Source of the DNA: Nematopogon swammerdamellus
Lineage: Eukaryota; Arthropoda; Insecta; Lepidoptera; Adelidae
DNA: 64,000 bases
Direction: 5' to 3'
NCBI GenBank assembly: GCA_946902875.1
Contig: OX336355.1
Span: 12,495,347 to 12,559,346 of the forward strand
Within the stretch, counting starts at the first letter, position 1, and each line of letters begins with the position of its first letter. Position numbers and translations under genes: made by a program. The notes beneath the pieces are model-generated. The model was not told the origin of the DNA. It ran no database searches and saw nothing but the letters and a program-made list of their open reading frames with translations. Below are positions 53,175-63,048 of this stretch, in pieces.

Positions 53175-54191
53175 AATTCAGAAAGTTCAAACAGGAAAAT
53201 TAGGTACTGAGTCCATTGTGTTTAAGTACCGCAGGGCCTTTGGAAGGTTACTCTGACACAGCACACATACAAACAGGGTTAAATCGATAAAACAATGTTT
53301 TTACACATGTGTTAAATTAAACTGTAAATGTGTAACATTGTAATTTACATGCATACAATCACGACTTACAAAGAATAATAAATGTGATAAATGTTTAATT
53401 AGTGCACTTTGATGTATAAATGCGTATAAATATGTTTGAGCATAGAAATTACCTTTGCATAAAAATTTAATAATGTTAGATTTAAACATAAAAATGTGCT
53501 AATAAATACGAATTGATGTTTATTGTTCGATTATATTAAAATAATTTAATACAATACGCGAAAAATGCTTGAATATTTTTATATACTTAAATAAGTACTT
53601 GGTATCGTACCTACCTTTAGGTAAGTACATATTATTTTACTTTTGGGAAAAATGCAATGTTTCGCAAAATGTCAGATAGGTATGATATATTTCATAATAA
53701 TAAAATCTTCTAGTCTGTTTTTATCCCACAATTTTTTATATCTACAAAAATAATATTATTTTGACGAATGCTATGACAAATATTGAACATTCCTTGAATA
53801 AATTAGGTTAATTTAACTCGTATAATACATATAATTTATAGGTAAGCTTAAAGCAGTCAAGTACAATAATATTATTTGATTTTAAGATTTAAAAAAACGA
53901 TCAATTTAACTAGTACCTACGTAGTAGTAAGGTTAACAAGTAGTTTAATATATTGTTCATTTCTATTTCTTTGTACCAAAATATTTCAACGGAAAACATT
54001 TATTTTAAATTTACATACACACAACATCTAGATGTATTTATAGAGCGACAATAACCATTTTAGGGTACCCGGTACCGTCCTAAAATAAAAAATAATAAAA
54101 CTAGATTGATATGTATATTAACTTTTAAAGAAATTATTAGGATAATTAGTCTTAAATAGTTTAAAGTTTGTATCCTATTTTCAAGAAAGTT
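53175..54191. other. Intergenic AT-rich DNA
   Basis: No gene, repeat family or strong inverted repeat was seen between the GPCR and the next MITE. Confidence 0.5.
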
Positions 54192-54421
54192 AGAAGAAGT
54201 AGGGACGTAGGACCTTCCTCGCGCCAGCGTAAAACGATATTAGTAAAAACGTACCAATAACATTCGTCGGTCGACGGCTGGTCACATTAGCGTCAACCTT
54301 CCCCCCGATACCACCCAATCAGAGCGCGCGCCGCGCCGCCGTTCCCTCCGCTACCCGCGGAGCTCGGCGGACGCTGGTTCTCATACAAGCATTGGACAGG
54401 TCCGACGTCCCTACCTCTTCT
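54192..54421. mobile_element. 230-bp MITE with GC-rich core
   Basis: AGAAGAAGTAGGGACGT (54192-54208) matches the reverse complement of 54405-54421 at 16 of 17 bases; the match extends inward (AGGACCT/AGGTCC). The core is very GC-rich and includes CACCCAATCAGAGCGCGCG. Confidence 0.65.
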
Positions 54422-54887
54422 GACGTTCTTGGCTATTTTATTTCCATGCGATATGAATGTAAGAAATGTGTAACTAAAAATACGTACTATAACATTCTTG
54501 GGCCACAACCTAGGAATGTTTTATTGCAAAACGGCTTTGTGCACTGAATCTAATTCCTTGAATAGAATAGAACAGAAACTCTTTACACGAAAATAAACAA
54601 GAAATGCAGGTGTGTGCAAAGGCGGACTTATCACTGCAAGTGATTGCTTGCAGTCAACCTTTCCTTGTCTGCCATTCATATCTGGAATCTCATTTTATGT
54701 ACCTATTAATAAATTTTTTTTATAACTAACTAAATGTTGTAAAAATGTTTCAAAATGATTAAAAAATACAATTATTTGTCTACAAATAATTTAAAGTGTT
54801 TTCTTCTATTAAAATAAAATATGTAGGCACCATGTCTATAGTAGGCTTTCTTGGTAGGTAGGTATGCCTTAAGACGACTCTGGGGTT
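54422..54887. other. Intergenic stretch
   Basis: No gene. 54615-54665 has CACTGCAAGTGATTGCTTGCAG and GGCGGACTTATC, similar in flavour to LINE tails but too short to assign. Confidence 0.4.
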
Positions 54888-55125
54888 ACGCAAGAGGTGT
54901 TGTGCTAAAGTGCGACAAGCTAGCCATCTGTCATCTTAGCACGATCCGACCATAGTCGTGCACTGTTTTCGCGCCTTGCTGCTTGATTGATAAATTAATT
55001 ATCTTATCCCATTGAAATCAACTCAAATGCCAATGTGTGGTCGGTGTTATGAGATTTTGCAGCACAACTCCGACTGTTCTGCTTACCCTGATTGGGTATA
55101 GCACGATGGTATGTATATTATATAT
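54888..55125 (+). repeat. Repeat D, diverged copy
   Basis: Shares GTGTGGTCGGTGTTATGAG, GCAGCACAACTCCGACTG and TCTGCTTACCCTGATTGGG with 34912-35455, in an older form. Confidence 0.5.
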
Positions 55126-55127
55126 CT

Positions 55128-55320
55128 AAGACAGTACGCGGTAGTAAATAATATACATATACAATTTAGAAAGAGAGAATCCGGTTGTAGAGCGTCGTCC
55201 CTGTCACACAGAGACGTGCGAGTTAGTGCGACAGAGATGACGCTCTACAACTGGGTTGTGTCTTTCAAAACAATTTCAAAAGCTCGATGTACATTATTTA
55301 CTGCCGCGTGCTGTACCTAC
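55128..55320. mobile_element. MITE (CAGTACGCGGTAGTAAA family)
   Basis: Ends ACAGTACGCGGTAGTAAATA and ATTTACTGCCGCGTGCTGTA are inverted. Next inward come GAATCCGGTTGTAGAGCGTC and its partner ATGACGCTCTACAACTGGG. Complete relative of 48412-48602, with one end better kept. Confidence 0.8.
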
Positions 55321-55360
55321 ATATAAATTGGCATTGGGACGCCTCTGCAACAATTCACAT

Positions 55361-55566
55361 TAAGCCGGGTCTCCTGCGAATGTTTCTTTCGAAACATTAC
55401 ACAGAAGCATCGAAACATTGGGGCGGCGGCGTGACCATCCACCATTAAATGTTGCAACAAACAAAAAAACAAATTTTGTATGAAAACCATAGATAAATAA
55501 TGTTTTTGTTTCATGTTTTTTGTGTATTGTTTCGAAAAAACATGCGCATGAGACGCGGCTTTAGGT
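55361..55566. mobile_element. 206-bp MITE with TTAA-like end
   Basis: TTAAGCCGGGTCTCCTGCGA at the left matches the reverse complement of the right end (ATGCGCATGAGACGCGGCTTTA). The match is imperfect and interrupted. A piggyBac-type origin is a guess from the TTAA. Confidence 0.5.
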
Positions 55567-55802
55567 ACTTTAGTTCTTTTAACCAACTTTTCTAGAAATA
55601 CATTCATACATTACTTGTAGATAACGTGACGCTTGTTTCCCATTGGGGTAGGCACAGACAACGGATCTTCACGTGCCACGACACGATCCTGACAAACCTC
55701 TGCCGCTTCTTCCACTCTCATATTGTTCTTCATTACATGCTCGTCGCGGTTACGGGTACTACCTACGCAATTGACCTTTTTTGAGCACATGCCCGATTTG
55801 GT
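55567..55802. other. Intergenic stretch
   Basis: No gene. TGGGGTAGGCACAGACAACG, CACGTGCCACGACACGATCCTGA and CACCTCTGCC-type phrases are similar to 36700-36770, so this is a diverged dispersed repeat. Confidence 0.45.
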
Positions 55803-55920
55803 CCAGGTAAGTACCTATGTGCGTCTACTAGACGCACATACTTACCTGGAGCCCTAGCTAGACCATGGATAGGATACCCTAGACACCTTCTAGGGTAACC
55901 TATCCATAGTCTAGCTAGGG
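55803..55920. repeat. Two adjacent large palindromes
   Basis: First: 55803-55827 against 55829-55849, 21 paired bases with a 4-base bulge (CCAGGTAAGTA ends). Second: 55852-55883 against 55889-55920, 30 of 32 paired with a 5-base loop (CCCTAGCTAGAC ends). They are separated by two bases and abut the RT-element fragment at 55921. Confidence 0.9.
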
Positions 55921-56310
55921 CGAACTTTCTCGAAACTTCCACTCACATTCGCTCCAAATTCCTTCTCCAAAGTTTCTACGGCGAAAGGTTGAAATTCAAA
56001 GTGGTCGCGCAGCGGGCTGTTCTTAGACACTTTGATGGCAGCTGCCTTAGATGCAGCGGCTCCGGCAGATTTGGAGGAGTCGAGTACATGGGACGGGGCC
56101 AAGGTGTCCACGCACGTAGCGTCCCACAAGAGCGCCTTTCCTTAGCACCATGGCACCAGCGTCATGCCGCCGTCTGGCTTTCTCCCGTCTGTGCGGCATA
56201 AGCCTGCATATTGGCTTCAGTTGGTTCGCTCCGGGAGAAGGAGTAGGATTGCAGGATTGAGGGATTCGTAGGATTAAAGAAGGCTTTCAGGTGTCGTATC
56301 GTTCAATCCT
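55921..56310 (-). pseudogene. RT element C-terminal fragment (same family as 11494-13021)
   Basis: On the - strand: EANMQAYAAQTGEKPDGGMT, LVPW, a stop, then [20 protein letters not shown], and [20 protein letters not shown]. It retains the PDG...WD block in better form than the other copies but is truncated on both sides. A MITE abuts it at 56312. Confidence 0.75.
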
Positions 56311-56311
56311 T

Positions 56312-56612
56312 AGACGGAGGTTACACGCTAGGTTTGGCATTAGTTCAGTCCGTGACCTTGGTCACGATCACGACGAGATTGACGCCAGCCAGACTGACGC
56401 CAGACGTAAAATGCATTCGCACTATCAGTCTGCCATCAGTCTGCCCTGGCTAGATTGACGAAAATTCTCAAAATATTTTAAAATCCATCGGTCTGGTCCA
56501 TCAGTCCATCGGCCAATAGATTAAACGGTCAGTCTGGAGTCTGGATCTGGACCATGGTTTAACCAGACTGATGGACTGATTTGATGCCAAACCTAGCGTG
56601 TAACCTCCGTCT
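56312..56612. mobile_element. 301-bp MITE with perfect 29-bp ends
   Basis: AGACGGAGGTTACACGCTAG...TTTGGCAT (56312-56340) and the exact reverse complement at 56584-56612. The interior holds repeated CAGTCTG, TGATGGACTGAT and GACTGACGCC words, many of them inverted. Confidence 0.9.
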
Positions 56613-56639
56613 TATATCCCTTGGCCATCTTCAATCTCC

Positions 56640-56705
56640 TCAAAAAAAAACTGTCGTCTCTGACGAGTCGACAGTAGAGGACAATTTTTTTTTTGAGGAG
56701 GCTGT
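56640..56705. repeat. Hairpin CTCCTCAAAAAAAA...TTTTTTTTGAGGAG
   Basis: Arms CTCCTCAAAAAAAAA and TTTTTTTTTTGAGGAG enclose a loop of about 35 bases with GACGAGTCGACAGT. The adjoining frame (to 56763) has no known family. Confidence 0.6.
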
Positions 56706-56884
56706 GCTTCGCCTCTTCGACATGCACGGTGAGGTTGGCATCCAAGCCATTAAAAAAAATTGAGAAATTATTGACAGTTTGGTAAACGCGGCCGGCCCGG
56801 CCCAGCCGCCAGCATTATTTCATGCCTTATCCCTGTCTTAATTAAGTTGAAAGAGTGCATGAGCTCTATACTTTATTACTCGAC

Positions 56885-57610
56885 GCGACCAGCGACCAGC
56901 GTTGCCAGAAAGTTACTTTTGTAACCTTTTAGGTTACTTTTGACGCTGAAAGGTTACTTCTAGGTTACACGACTCAAAAGGTTACTTTTAGGTAATTTTT
57001 CAGAATTAATTTGTATAATACATTTTTAATTTATTTTCTTACACGAAACCGATTAAACGGCGGAAATAGATTTAGGTGTGTGCAACAGACTATTATACTT
57101 TACTGTGGATTCAATACGAGTTCTGTGGGCAGAACTCTTTTAGATTTTTTTCATGTTGGCAACGCAACACTTCGCTCGTAATTCGTCGTGGTTCTGTGTC
57201 TATTCTAAAAAACATATTAAAAATACGACTTTCTCTCTCACACTAAAGGATGTGAATAACCAAATCACAAAAGCGTCTCGCTTCAATCTAATTGGCTCTT
57301 TTCGAGTTCGTTTGCTGTCGTTCGTTCGTGTCGCCTCCAGTCGTCGATCGTCGTGTCGTGTTGGTCGATGAATGAAAGAAAGTTTAGTTTTGTTTGTTTG
57401 TGTCGGTCGGGCCTACTTCCATAGTGGTTTGAATTGAAAAAAAAAACGACTGAAAAACTAGGTAAGTGTACAAATAAATACGTACGAGGATAAGGATAAC
57501 CGATAAACACTACTGAAAAAAAAATGAAAGGTTATTTTCACACTAAAAGGTTACTTTTTTTCTATTTTAGGTAACTTTTGACAAGACCCCGCTGGCAACA
57601 CTGCCAGCGA
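56885..57610. repeat. Region with repeated AGGTTACTTTT words
   Basis: AGGTTACTTTT-like words occur near 56929, 56948, 56962, 56986, 57526, 57545 and 57576, and the flanks carry GCGTTGCCAG and CTGGCAACACTGCCAG. It may be a transposon with subterminal repeats, lying directly upstream of slalom. Confidence 0.45.
57285..57460 (+). promoter_or_regulatory. Possible noncoding first exon of slalom
   Basis: A CG-containing, TCG-rich block (GTTCGTTTGCTGTCGTTCGT, TCGTCGATCGTCGTGTCGTG) ends at a good donor, CTAG|GTAAGTGT (57461). Composition resembles an insect 5' UTR exon. No direct proof links it to slalom, and the flanking repeated words could mean it is part of a transposon. Confidence 0.3.
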
Positions 57611-57733
57611 CAGAGAATCATGTCATGTCATGTGTGTGTGAAAGAAGATAATTTTCATATCTTTTCATAAATTTTCTATCCGTCTTTTCTTGTTCGTTCC
57701 TTTTTTGGTGGTTTCCGTGATTTTCTTTGAAGA

Positions 57734-57767
57734 AACTAACTGAGCGGAAGTTACCGCTCAGTTAGTT
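57734..57767. promoter_or_regulatory. Perfect inverted repeat at the probable slalom promoter
   Basis: AACTAACTGAGCGG (57734-57747) and CCGCTCAGTTAGTT (57754-57767), 14-bp arms, 6-base spacer, about 100 bases before the start codon. The right arm contains TCAGTT, which fits an arthropod initiator. Confidence 0.5.
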
Positions 57768-57863
57768 CGATTGATTGCTGTAGTTTTCTTAAAATTGTGC
57801 GTCTTACGTGATGTGATGTGACCTCGATTTTGCATACAATTCACCATTCCATCACCACTCACC

Positions 57864-57889
57864 ATGTTCCGATCTAAACTTCTTGTATG
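57864..57889 (+). CDS. sll: slalom first coding exon
   Basis: ATG in a good context (CACCATG), eight full codons and two bases of a ninth, then donor GTAAGT. It encodes MFRSKLLV plus a split Cys codon finished by the exon at 58826. The resulting N-terminus runs straight into a hydrophobic signal-anchor-like segment. Phase agreement between this 26-base exon and the next supports the call; a different upstream start cannot be excluded. Confidence 0.7.
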
Positions 57890-58825
57890 GTAAGTTGTGG
57901 TGATTTTCTCATAATATCTTCGTATACTGCCTAGCCAGTTATGCAATACTAGTCGAATACTGGGTTTTTGTGCACAAAAATCTTGCGAGAAATTAAAACG
58001 TTCATGCAAAATTGATCTAGTACACGTACAGTACCGTACAGTACAACCTAACAGATGAAAATAGGTTATACATGTCAGGGAGGTGGCTTTGAAGAGAGGA
58101 GCCGAGGTAAGCCGGAAGGGGAGGGGATAATTGCCGAACGAAATAATATAAAAATAATTCCATAGTAAATAATATTTAACCTGAATGTTTACTTGAAATA
58201 TAGCCCATATAAAATATTTGTTCTTTCAATTTATATGATTTAACATAAAACATTTTTACTTATTGTTGTTGATTTGACTTGATAAGTATCAAAATTGACG
58301 ATGGCACAAACACCAGATACTTACAGGTAAATGTAAATAGGCAGAGTGGTCAGAAGTATCCATGTTTAAAATGCTGTAAATATTTAATGTTCTTGTGAAA
58401 GGTATATGTGTTTATTTGTAAATTACTATAATATAATACTTATAAGGAACCAACAAAACATTGTGACTTGCGAAGTTTGTCAGTTCTTCTTCGCATTGAA
58501 TTTAGAACTGACGGAATTTTCAACATGTTCAAGCCTAGGTTACCTACCTATGAATGAAATTTACAATAAACAGTCTTCAAGAAATTAGGCCTGCCAAGAT
58601 CTACGCTAAGCTCGTATATGGAGAGTTTCGAAAGAATCACTGGAAGCATTCTATAGAATATGTTACCTAGGTAGAGAGAGGGAGGTCGAGAGCGGGACTG
58701 GTGGTTCTCCGCGTCCTAGTCATCGCAGACTAGCTGAAGAAGGCGTGCCGTGAGCCGAACTTTAACACATGCTGATACCAAAACAAGAAAAAGTTGATTC
58801 ACCCAAATATAACATTTAATTGCAG
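57890..58825. other. slalom intron 1
   Basis: No recognised element. CCAGTTCTTCTTCGCATTGAA-like bases near 58479 resemble scraps at 22290 and 60363. It ends TTTAATTGCAG. Confidence 0.6.
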
Positions 58826-59040
58826 CGGTATAGGAGTGTCGTGCCTAGCGGTGGTATGGCTGCTGGCGCATAGCTTCCAGCGGATACAGAAGGTGTACTA
58901 TGAGTCGAGCTTCCTCGGCACCACCGAGTACTCGTGGGTGTTCCGGCTAATGCTGAACTGCATCGGCTACGCCACGGTCTTCGTGCCGGCATTCATAGTC
59001 TACAAGTACTTGAGGAAAACTGACTACTTTGAGAGGACCT
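58826..59040 (+). CDS. sll: slalom exon 2: N-terminal membrane segments
   Basis: Adenosine 3'-phospho-5'-phosphosulfate (PAPS) transporter of the nucleotide-sugar-transporter fold (SLC35B2 family). It imports PAPS into the Golgi lumen so that proteoglycans and glycans can be sulfated. The exon encodes an N-terminal hydrophobic segment (GIGVSCLAVVWLLAHSFQ), a lumenal stretch, and TM1 (WVFRLMLNCIGYATVFVPAF) followed by YKYLRKTDYFERT. The WxFRxxxNxxGYxxxxVP pattern matches animal SLC35B2 proteins. Acceptor AATTGCAG, donor GTGAGT; the exon ends one base into a codon. Confidence 0.9.
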
Positions 59041-59204
59041 GTGAGTTTAATTTTTTTATTTTTTTAGTTTCCTTACCTCAAAGAGGTGAAAACGGATCCT
59101 AATTCTTTTTTAGCTAGTACCTAATTAGTTCTACAGAAAAGTCAGTCAGTCTGTCAGGTCGGGGTGTTTAGGTCCACTGCTTGATATAAAAAAAAGTTAG
59201 ACTG

Positions 59205-59695
59205 CTAGACTTGTTTCGCCGCTAGACTCAATCAAGCGTTGTGCCATGCGACTGGTAGGTGACCCTGCGGTGTTCCGCGACTTAGGACCACTGCAACTCA
59301 GTAGGGATATCGGCTCCCTAAGTGTGTTATATCATTTCATGGGGAGTGTTCGGAGGAGCTGTTTAATGCGATTCCGCCATCCCGATACCACCTCCGCACT
59401 ACTCGTAATGGGCAGGGGATGCACCCCTTTTCAATCGACCTACCACAGATCTGTAGGTCTTTTATTCACAGAACCGGGAAAATGTGGAACGCACTCCCTG
59501 CCCATCTATATCCTCCCAAGTACAGCCTGGGTTTTTTTGAAAAGGGGCGTGAAAAGGCTCCTGTCAGGCCGGCATGGCATTCGCAGTCCCTGTGCATCAC
59601 AGAATGTCCATGGGCATCGTTAGACACGTACTTTTAGGTGAAACGATGCCACATGTCGCGCTATCTATATAAAAAAAAAACTATCTCAGCAAGTT
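59205..59695 (+). pseudogene. 5'-truncated LINE copy in slalom intron 2
   Basis: It starts at DSIKRCAMRLVGDPAVFRDL and runs through LGPLQLSRDIGSLSVLY. After a frame change it continues FIHRTGKMWNALPAHLYPPK and ends ...ATGTCGCGCTATCTATAT-A(n). Same family as the end of 5060-7360. Dead. Confidence 0.8.
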
Positions 59696-59784
59696 CAACT
59701 CTTAAGCCTATTTAAAAATCTTCACTACAAATCGTACAATGCCACTACTGCAGTTACAGGCTTAAAGTTATTAGTAATCCTTAC

Positions 59785-59996
59785 CTTTCATATAATCCAA
59801 CATCTGCGGTCTGTCTGTCTGTCTGTCTGTCCGCTTATAACTCGAGAACCACTGAACCGATTTTAATAAAAAAAAATCTACGGATAGTTTGGTTCTTCCC
59901 ATCAACTATAGGCTACTTACTATCACGCTAAATGGCTTATGAGGTTAGCAGAGAAGTCAAATATGAGAGCGGGCGGAGCCGCGGGCACAGCTAGTA
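59785..59996 (+). mobile_element. Helitron-like/Lep1-style repeat
   Basis: Close copy of 17557-17770: (GTCT)n, CCGCTTATAACTCGAGAACC, ATCAACTATAGGCTAC, and the end GCGGAGCCGCGGGCACAGCTAG. A CTAG end fits a Helitron. Confidence 0.6.
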
Positions 59997-60032
59997 TAAC
60001 ATATTATGTCTTTATCTCTTTCTATTCCACAG

Positions 60033-60238
60033 CAAGTTCCAAAGGATGTATCCCCCGCACGCTGTTTCTGTTCTTCGAAGAGGTCGGAGAGCGTCTCCCG
60101 GAGAGCAACAAGGCCAAGATGGAGAGTGAAGCGTCGCGGACTCCGATGCGGGAGTTCCTGGACCTGGCGACTTGCTTCACGGGGCTCATGGGCTCGTATC
60201 TTATATGGGGGCTGCTGCAGGAGAAGGTTATGACACAG
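60033..60238 (+). CDS. sll: slalom exon 3
   Basis: Two bases complete a Ser codon, then SSKGCIPRTLFLFFEEVGER, a polar loop (LPESNKAKMESEASRTP) and a membrane segment EFLDLATCFTGLMGSYLIWG ending LLQEKVMTQ. The block GSYLIWGLLQEKVMT corresponds to the family-typical YLTWGxLQExVMT. Acceptor TTCCACAG; donor CAG|GTTCGG, weaker than average, phase 0. Confidence 0.9.
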
Positions 60239-60394
60239 GTTCGGGGAAATATTTATTTTTATTAAAATACAGTATTGTATTGTTTATTGATCATTCATAT
60301 GGCAGTTAGACTGCGCTCGAACTTGTCACAATTTGTTCTATCCGGTTCGATTACACCCACGAAGAAGAACCGGCAAGAAACTTCGCGTTACGTG

Positions 60395-60642
60395 GCAGTG
60401 GACGGTCGAGTCGCACACCCTACATCTACCCACTGGAGTAGACGAGTGCTCGAATGGAGGCCACATACAAGCAAACGTAGCGCGGCAAACCCCCGCCTAC
60501 ATGGACAGACGACCTTAAAAATTTAGCCGGGAGTGGATGGATGAGAAGAGCGGTAGATCGCGTGTGTTAGCGTGCCTTGGGAGAGGCCTATGTCCAGCAG
60601 TGGACTGATACGGGCTGATGATGATGGATGATGATGATTGTC
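60395..60642 (+). pseudogene. RTE-type LINE C-terminus and tail
   Basis: Decayed frames read VLEWRPHTSKRSAANPRLHG, AGSGWMRRAVDRVC and ALGEAYVQQWTDTG, the usual end of RTE-group ORF2 proteins. The copy finishes in (ATG)n-like GATGATGATGG, also typical of RTE 3' ends. Confidence 0.7.
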
Positions 60643-61154
60643 AAACGTACAGAGATTTCATTAAAAAATTTATTTCGATTTTGTCGGACAAACTTGAATG
60701 TTAATTCTTTAAGTTCTCACGGAAAACAGAATGGTACTGAACCCTCTCCATGCGTGGTCGGCAAACCATACTTGACCACTTTTTAGGGTTCCGTATCCAT
60801 ATCGGACCCTATTACTAAGCCTACGCCGTCTGTCTGTCTAATCTGTCTGTCCATCTGTCCCAGCGGACCCCAGTGACAGTGAAGGCTTCACCCCCGGCTC
60901 TCGACTTCGGTCGGAGGTTCCTTCGGGTGGACGGGTGGTGGCTCGGATCGGCTGGGGAAAGGTCACAGCCTGTGTTTCCCATGGGATTTTTTTCGGAAGA
61001 ACAGATGTTCGACAGAGCAGCTATGGGGCCTCGATCTGGCATACATGATCACTGTACTCGCAAGAGTGCAGGTTGTAGACGTCTGGATTTTGTAGCCGGA
61101 AGGCTGGTATCTCTGGACGTCTATAAACAAAATGTAAATCAATAAATGATAGTA

Positions 61155-61450
61155 AAGGGTATCCATCTGTCCCGAGGGCTGTATCTCTTAAACCGTAATA
61201 GGTAGCCCGTTCAAATTTTCAAAGAATTTGTGTTATTATGGCCGATATAACAACAAATAAGAAAAATAAGAAAAAGTAAGAATTCACAGGGTCCCCATAG
61301 AAGAAACTAAAAAGTGTATATGCGCCATCTGCCGAAAATAGTATGAAGCATTTTAACTAATACATAGATGGCGTGAGTGGCTCTGACCATGACATGGTGA
61401 TACGGAACCCACAGTGCGCGAGTTCGACTCGCACTTGTCCGTTTTTTTAA
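61155..61450 (+). repeat. Repeat E copy
   Basis: GAGGGCTGTATCTCTTAAAC, ATAGGTAGCCCGTTC, TTATGGCCGATATAAC, then an inserted GCGCCATCTGCCGAAAA...AGATGGCGTGAG block, and GCGCGAGTTCGACTCGCACT at the end. A shorter piece lies at 60725-60850. Confidence 0.65.
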
Positions 61451-62235
61451 AATCTTAAATCTACAGTGGAAACCAAACTTAAATGCGTATTGGCCTGAAG
61501 TTCGGCCGCTTGACTGCGCATGTATAGTCAAATAAAATATACAATCGAATATTTTGGCAGAAAATTTATACAATTATTACATTATCATTTGTAGGTAAAA
61601 AGAGAGTCTTGCTGCATGCTTGCTGCATTATATTATGTTTGTGCACACCGATGTATCGATCATGGTTAAAACCGGTTTGAACTGACGGACGACGACGTGT
61701 TGGTGCCGTTCGGGTGACCCCGGTAAACGCACTTCGCCAATAAACATTTCTCATGCTAGCACCACACATTGCTGTATGTACACAAATATTTGGCAAACAT
61801 TTCCGTTTCGTCTCCCTTTAATGGCTTGGATAGACCGAGATAAAACTGAAATGTTTGCAACAATCACGAATACCTACGAATAACCACCATTAGCAAAAAA
61901 TCTATCGCGACAACTACGGAAGACACAAATAAATAGTGAGTGACTGTACAATGGCGCACGCACAGACGAGAGCGGGGCGTGCGCGGGCGACAGGACGCGG
62001 GCGGCGGCGGCGCGCGGTTGTATCCTAGCAACGCGGGGGAGCGCGGTAGGGTGCGCCGATACCCCCTTTGCACGCCTACCGCCCTCCCCCCCTCTGCCCT
62101 AATAATCGTCTTTTGCGCAGACACACGGGCGCATCTCACAGCCGCATTTAAGTTTGGTTTCTACTGTACATGCTTCTCTTCTACATGAATTCACTTTGTC
62201 ATAAATATTTCAACAAAATGCTCTCTCCGTTCCAG

Positions 62236-62460
62236 AATTACACCAACGCAGACGGCACGAAGTCCAAATTCCACGACTCGCAATTTCTAGTGTTCATAAA
62301 CAGACTTTCCGCGTTTCTGTTATCCTTCTCGAGACTCGCGCTGACAGCCCAGCTGGTGCACAAAGCTCCCTTGTACAAGTATTCCTTCAGCTCCTTCAGT
62401 AACATCATGAGCGCCTGGTGCCAGTATGAGGCCTTAAAATACGTCAGCTTTCCTACTCAG
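62236..62460 (+). CDS. sll: slalom exon 4
   Basis: 75 codons, phase 0 at both ends. It starts NYTNADGTKSKFHDSQFLVF, a lumenal loop with a possible N-glycan site, then a membrane segment INRLSAFLLSFSRLALTAQL. It ends with PLYKYSFSSFSNIMSAWCQY and EALKYVSFPTQ, the family's most recognisable block (YxYSFxSxSNxxSxWCQYEALKxVSFPTQ). Donor GTGAGT at 62461. The following exons, with the remaining membrane segments, lie beyond the window. Confidence 0.95.
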
Positions 62461-62489
62461 GTGAGTTGCTTGTGTATTGTAAATTGTTT

Positions 62490-62915
62490 TAGGTTTCCGT
62501 ATCCGTACCGAAGCCTATTACTAAGCTTACGTCGTCTGTCTGTCTGTCTGTTCGAGGGTTGTATCTTTCGAACCGTAATAGGTAGCCAGTTGAAATTTTC
62601 ACAGAATGTTTGTTATTATGGCAAATATCCTAACAAAGGATTATTGGAAATAAAAAAACATAATTTTTTTTTATGTTTTTGGTTTTTGCTTTATCGTAAA
62701 AACGATAATACATACAAGCCAAGCGTCCAACTTGGTGTGAATATAGTGCACACTCTAAAGTAAAACAACAATCATTAGCAACCGACAACCGTCAAACTTA
62801 GTGTGATTATAGGGCAAACTCTAAAGTATAGCAACAAATATTATTAACAGACCAATTACGTGGTGGTACAGAATACTCGGTTGCGCGAGTCCGACCTGCA
62901 CTTGGCCAGTTTTTA
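62490..62915. repeat. Repeat E, composite copy
   Basis: AGGTTTCCGTATCC and a GTCTGTCTGTCTG tract start it. A duplicated GTGTGA(A/T)TATAG(T/G)GCA piece occurs at 62735-62830. It ends GTACAGAATACTCGGTTGCG, CGAGTCCGACCTGCACTTGG. Confidence 0.6.
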
Positions 62916-62929
62916 TAGAAACGAGACAT

Positions 62930-63040
62930 GTAGCTCCGATTCACCCATAAGGTAACTAGCAATGCCCATGGCCATTCGGTCGTTGCGGGGGTTATGAATG
63001 CCATGCCAGCCTGACAGGTGCTGCTTGCACTCAGGGAATG
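62930..63040 (-). mobile_element. LINE 3' tail (5060-7360 family), reversed
   Basis: On the - strand: CACCTGTCAGGCTGGCATGG, CATTCATAACCCCCGCAACG, GCCATGGGCATTGCTAG, matching the 3' UTR blocks of the 5060-7360 LINE. Confidence 0.6.
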
Positions 63041-63048
63041 GTGTGTCC

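Larger units (their letters stand above)
59041..60032. other. slalom intron 2
   Basis: Holds a LINE 3' fragment (59205-59695) and a Helitron-like repeat (59785-59996); ends TTCCACAG. Confidence 0.8.
60239..62235. other. slalom intron 3
   Basis: Contains an RTE tail (60395-60642), repeat-E pieces (60725-60850, 61155-61450) and a GC-rich island at 61950-62090 (GGGCGGCGGCGGCGCGCGG). Ends CGTTCCAG. Confidence 0.75.
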
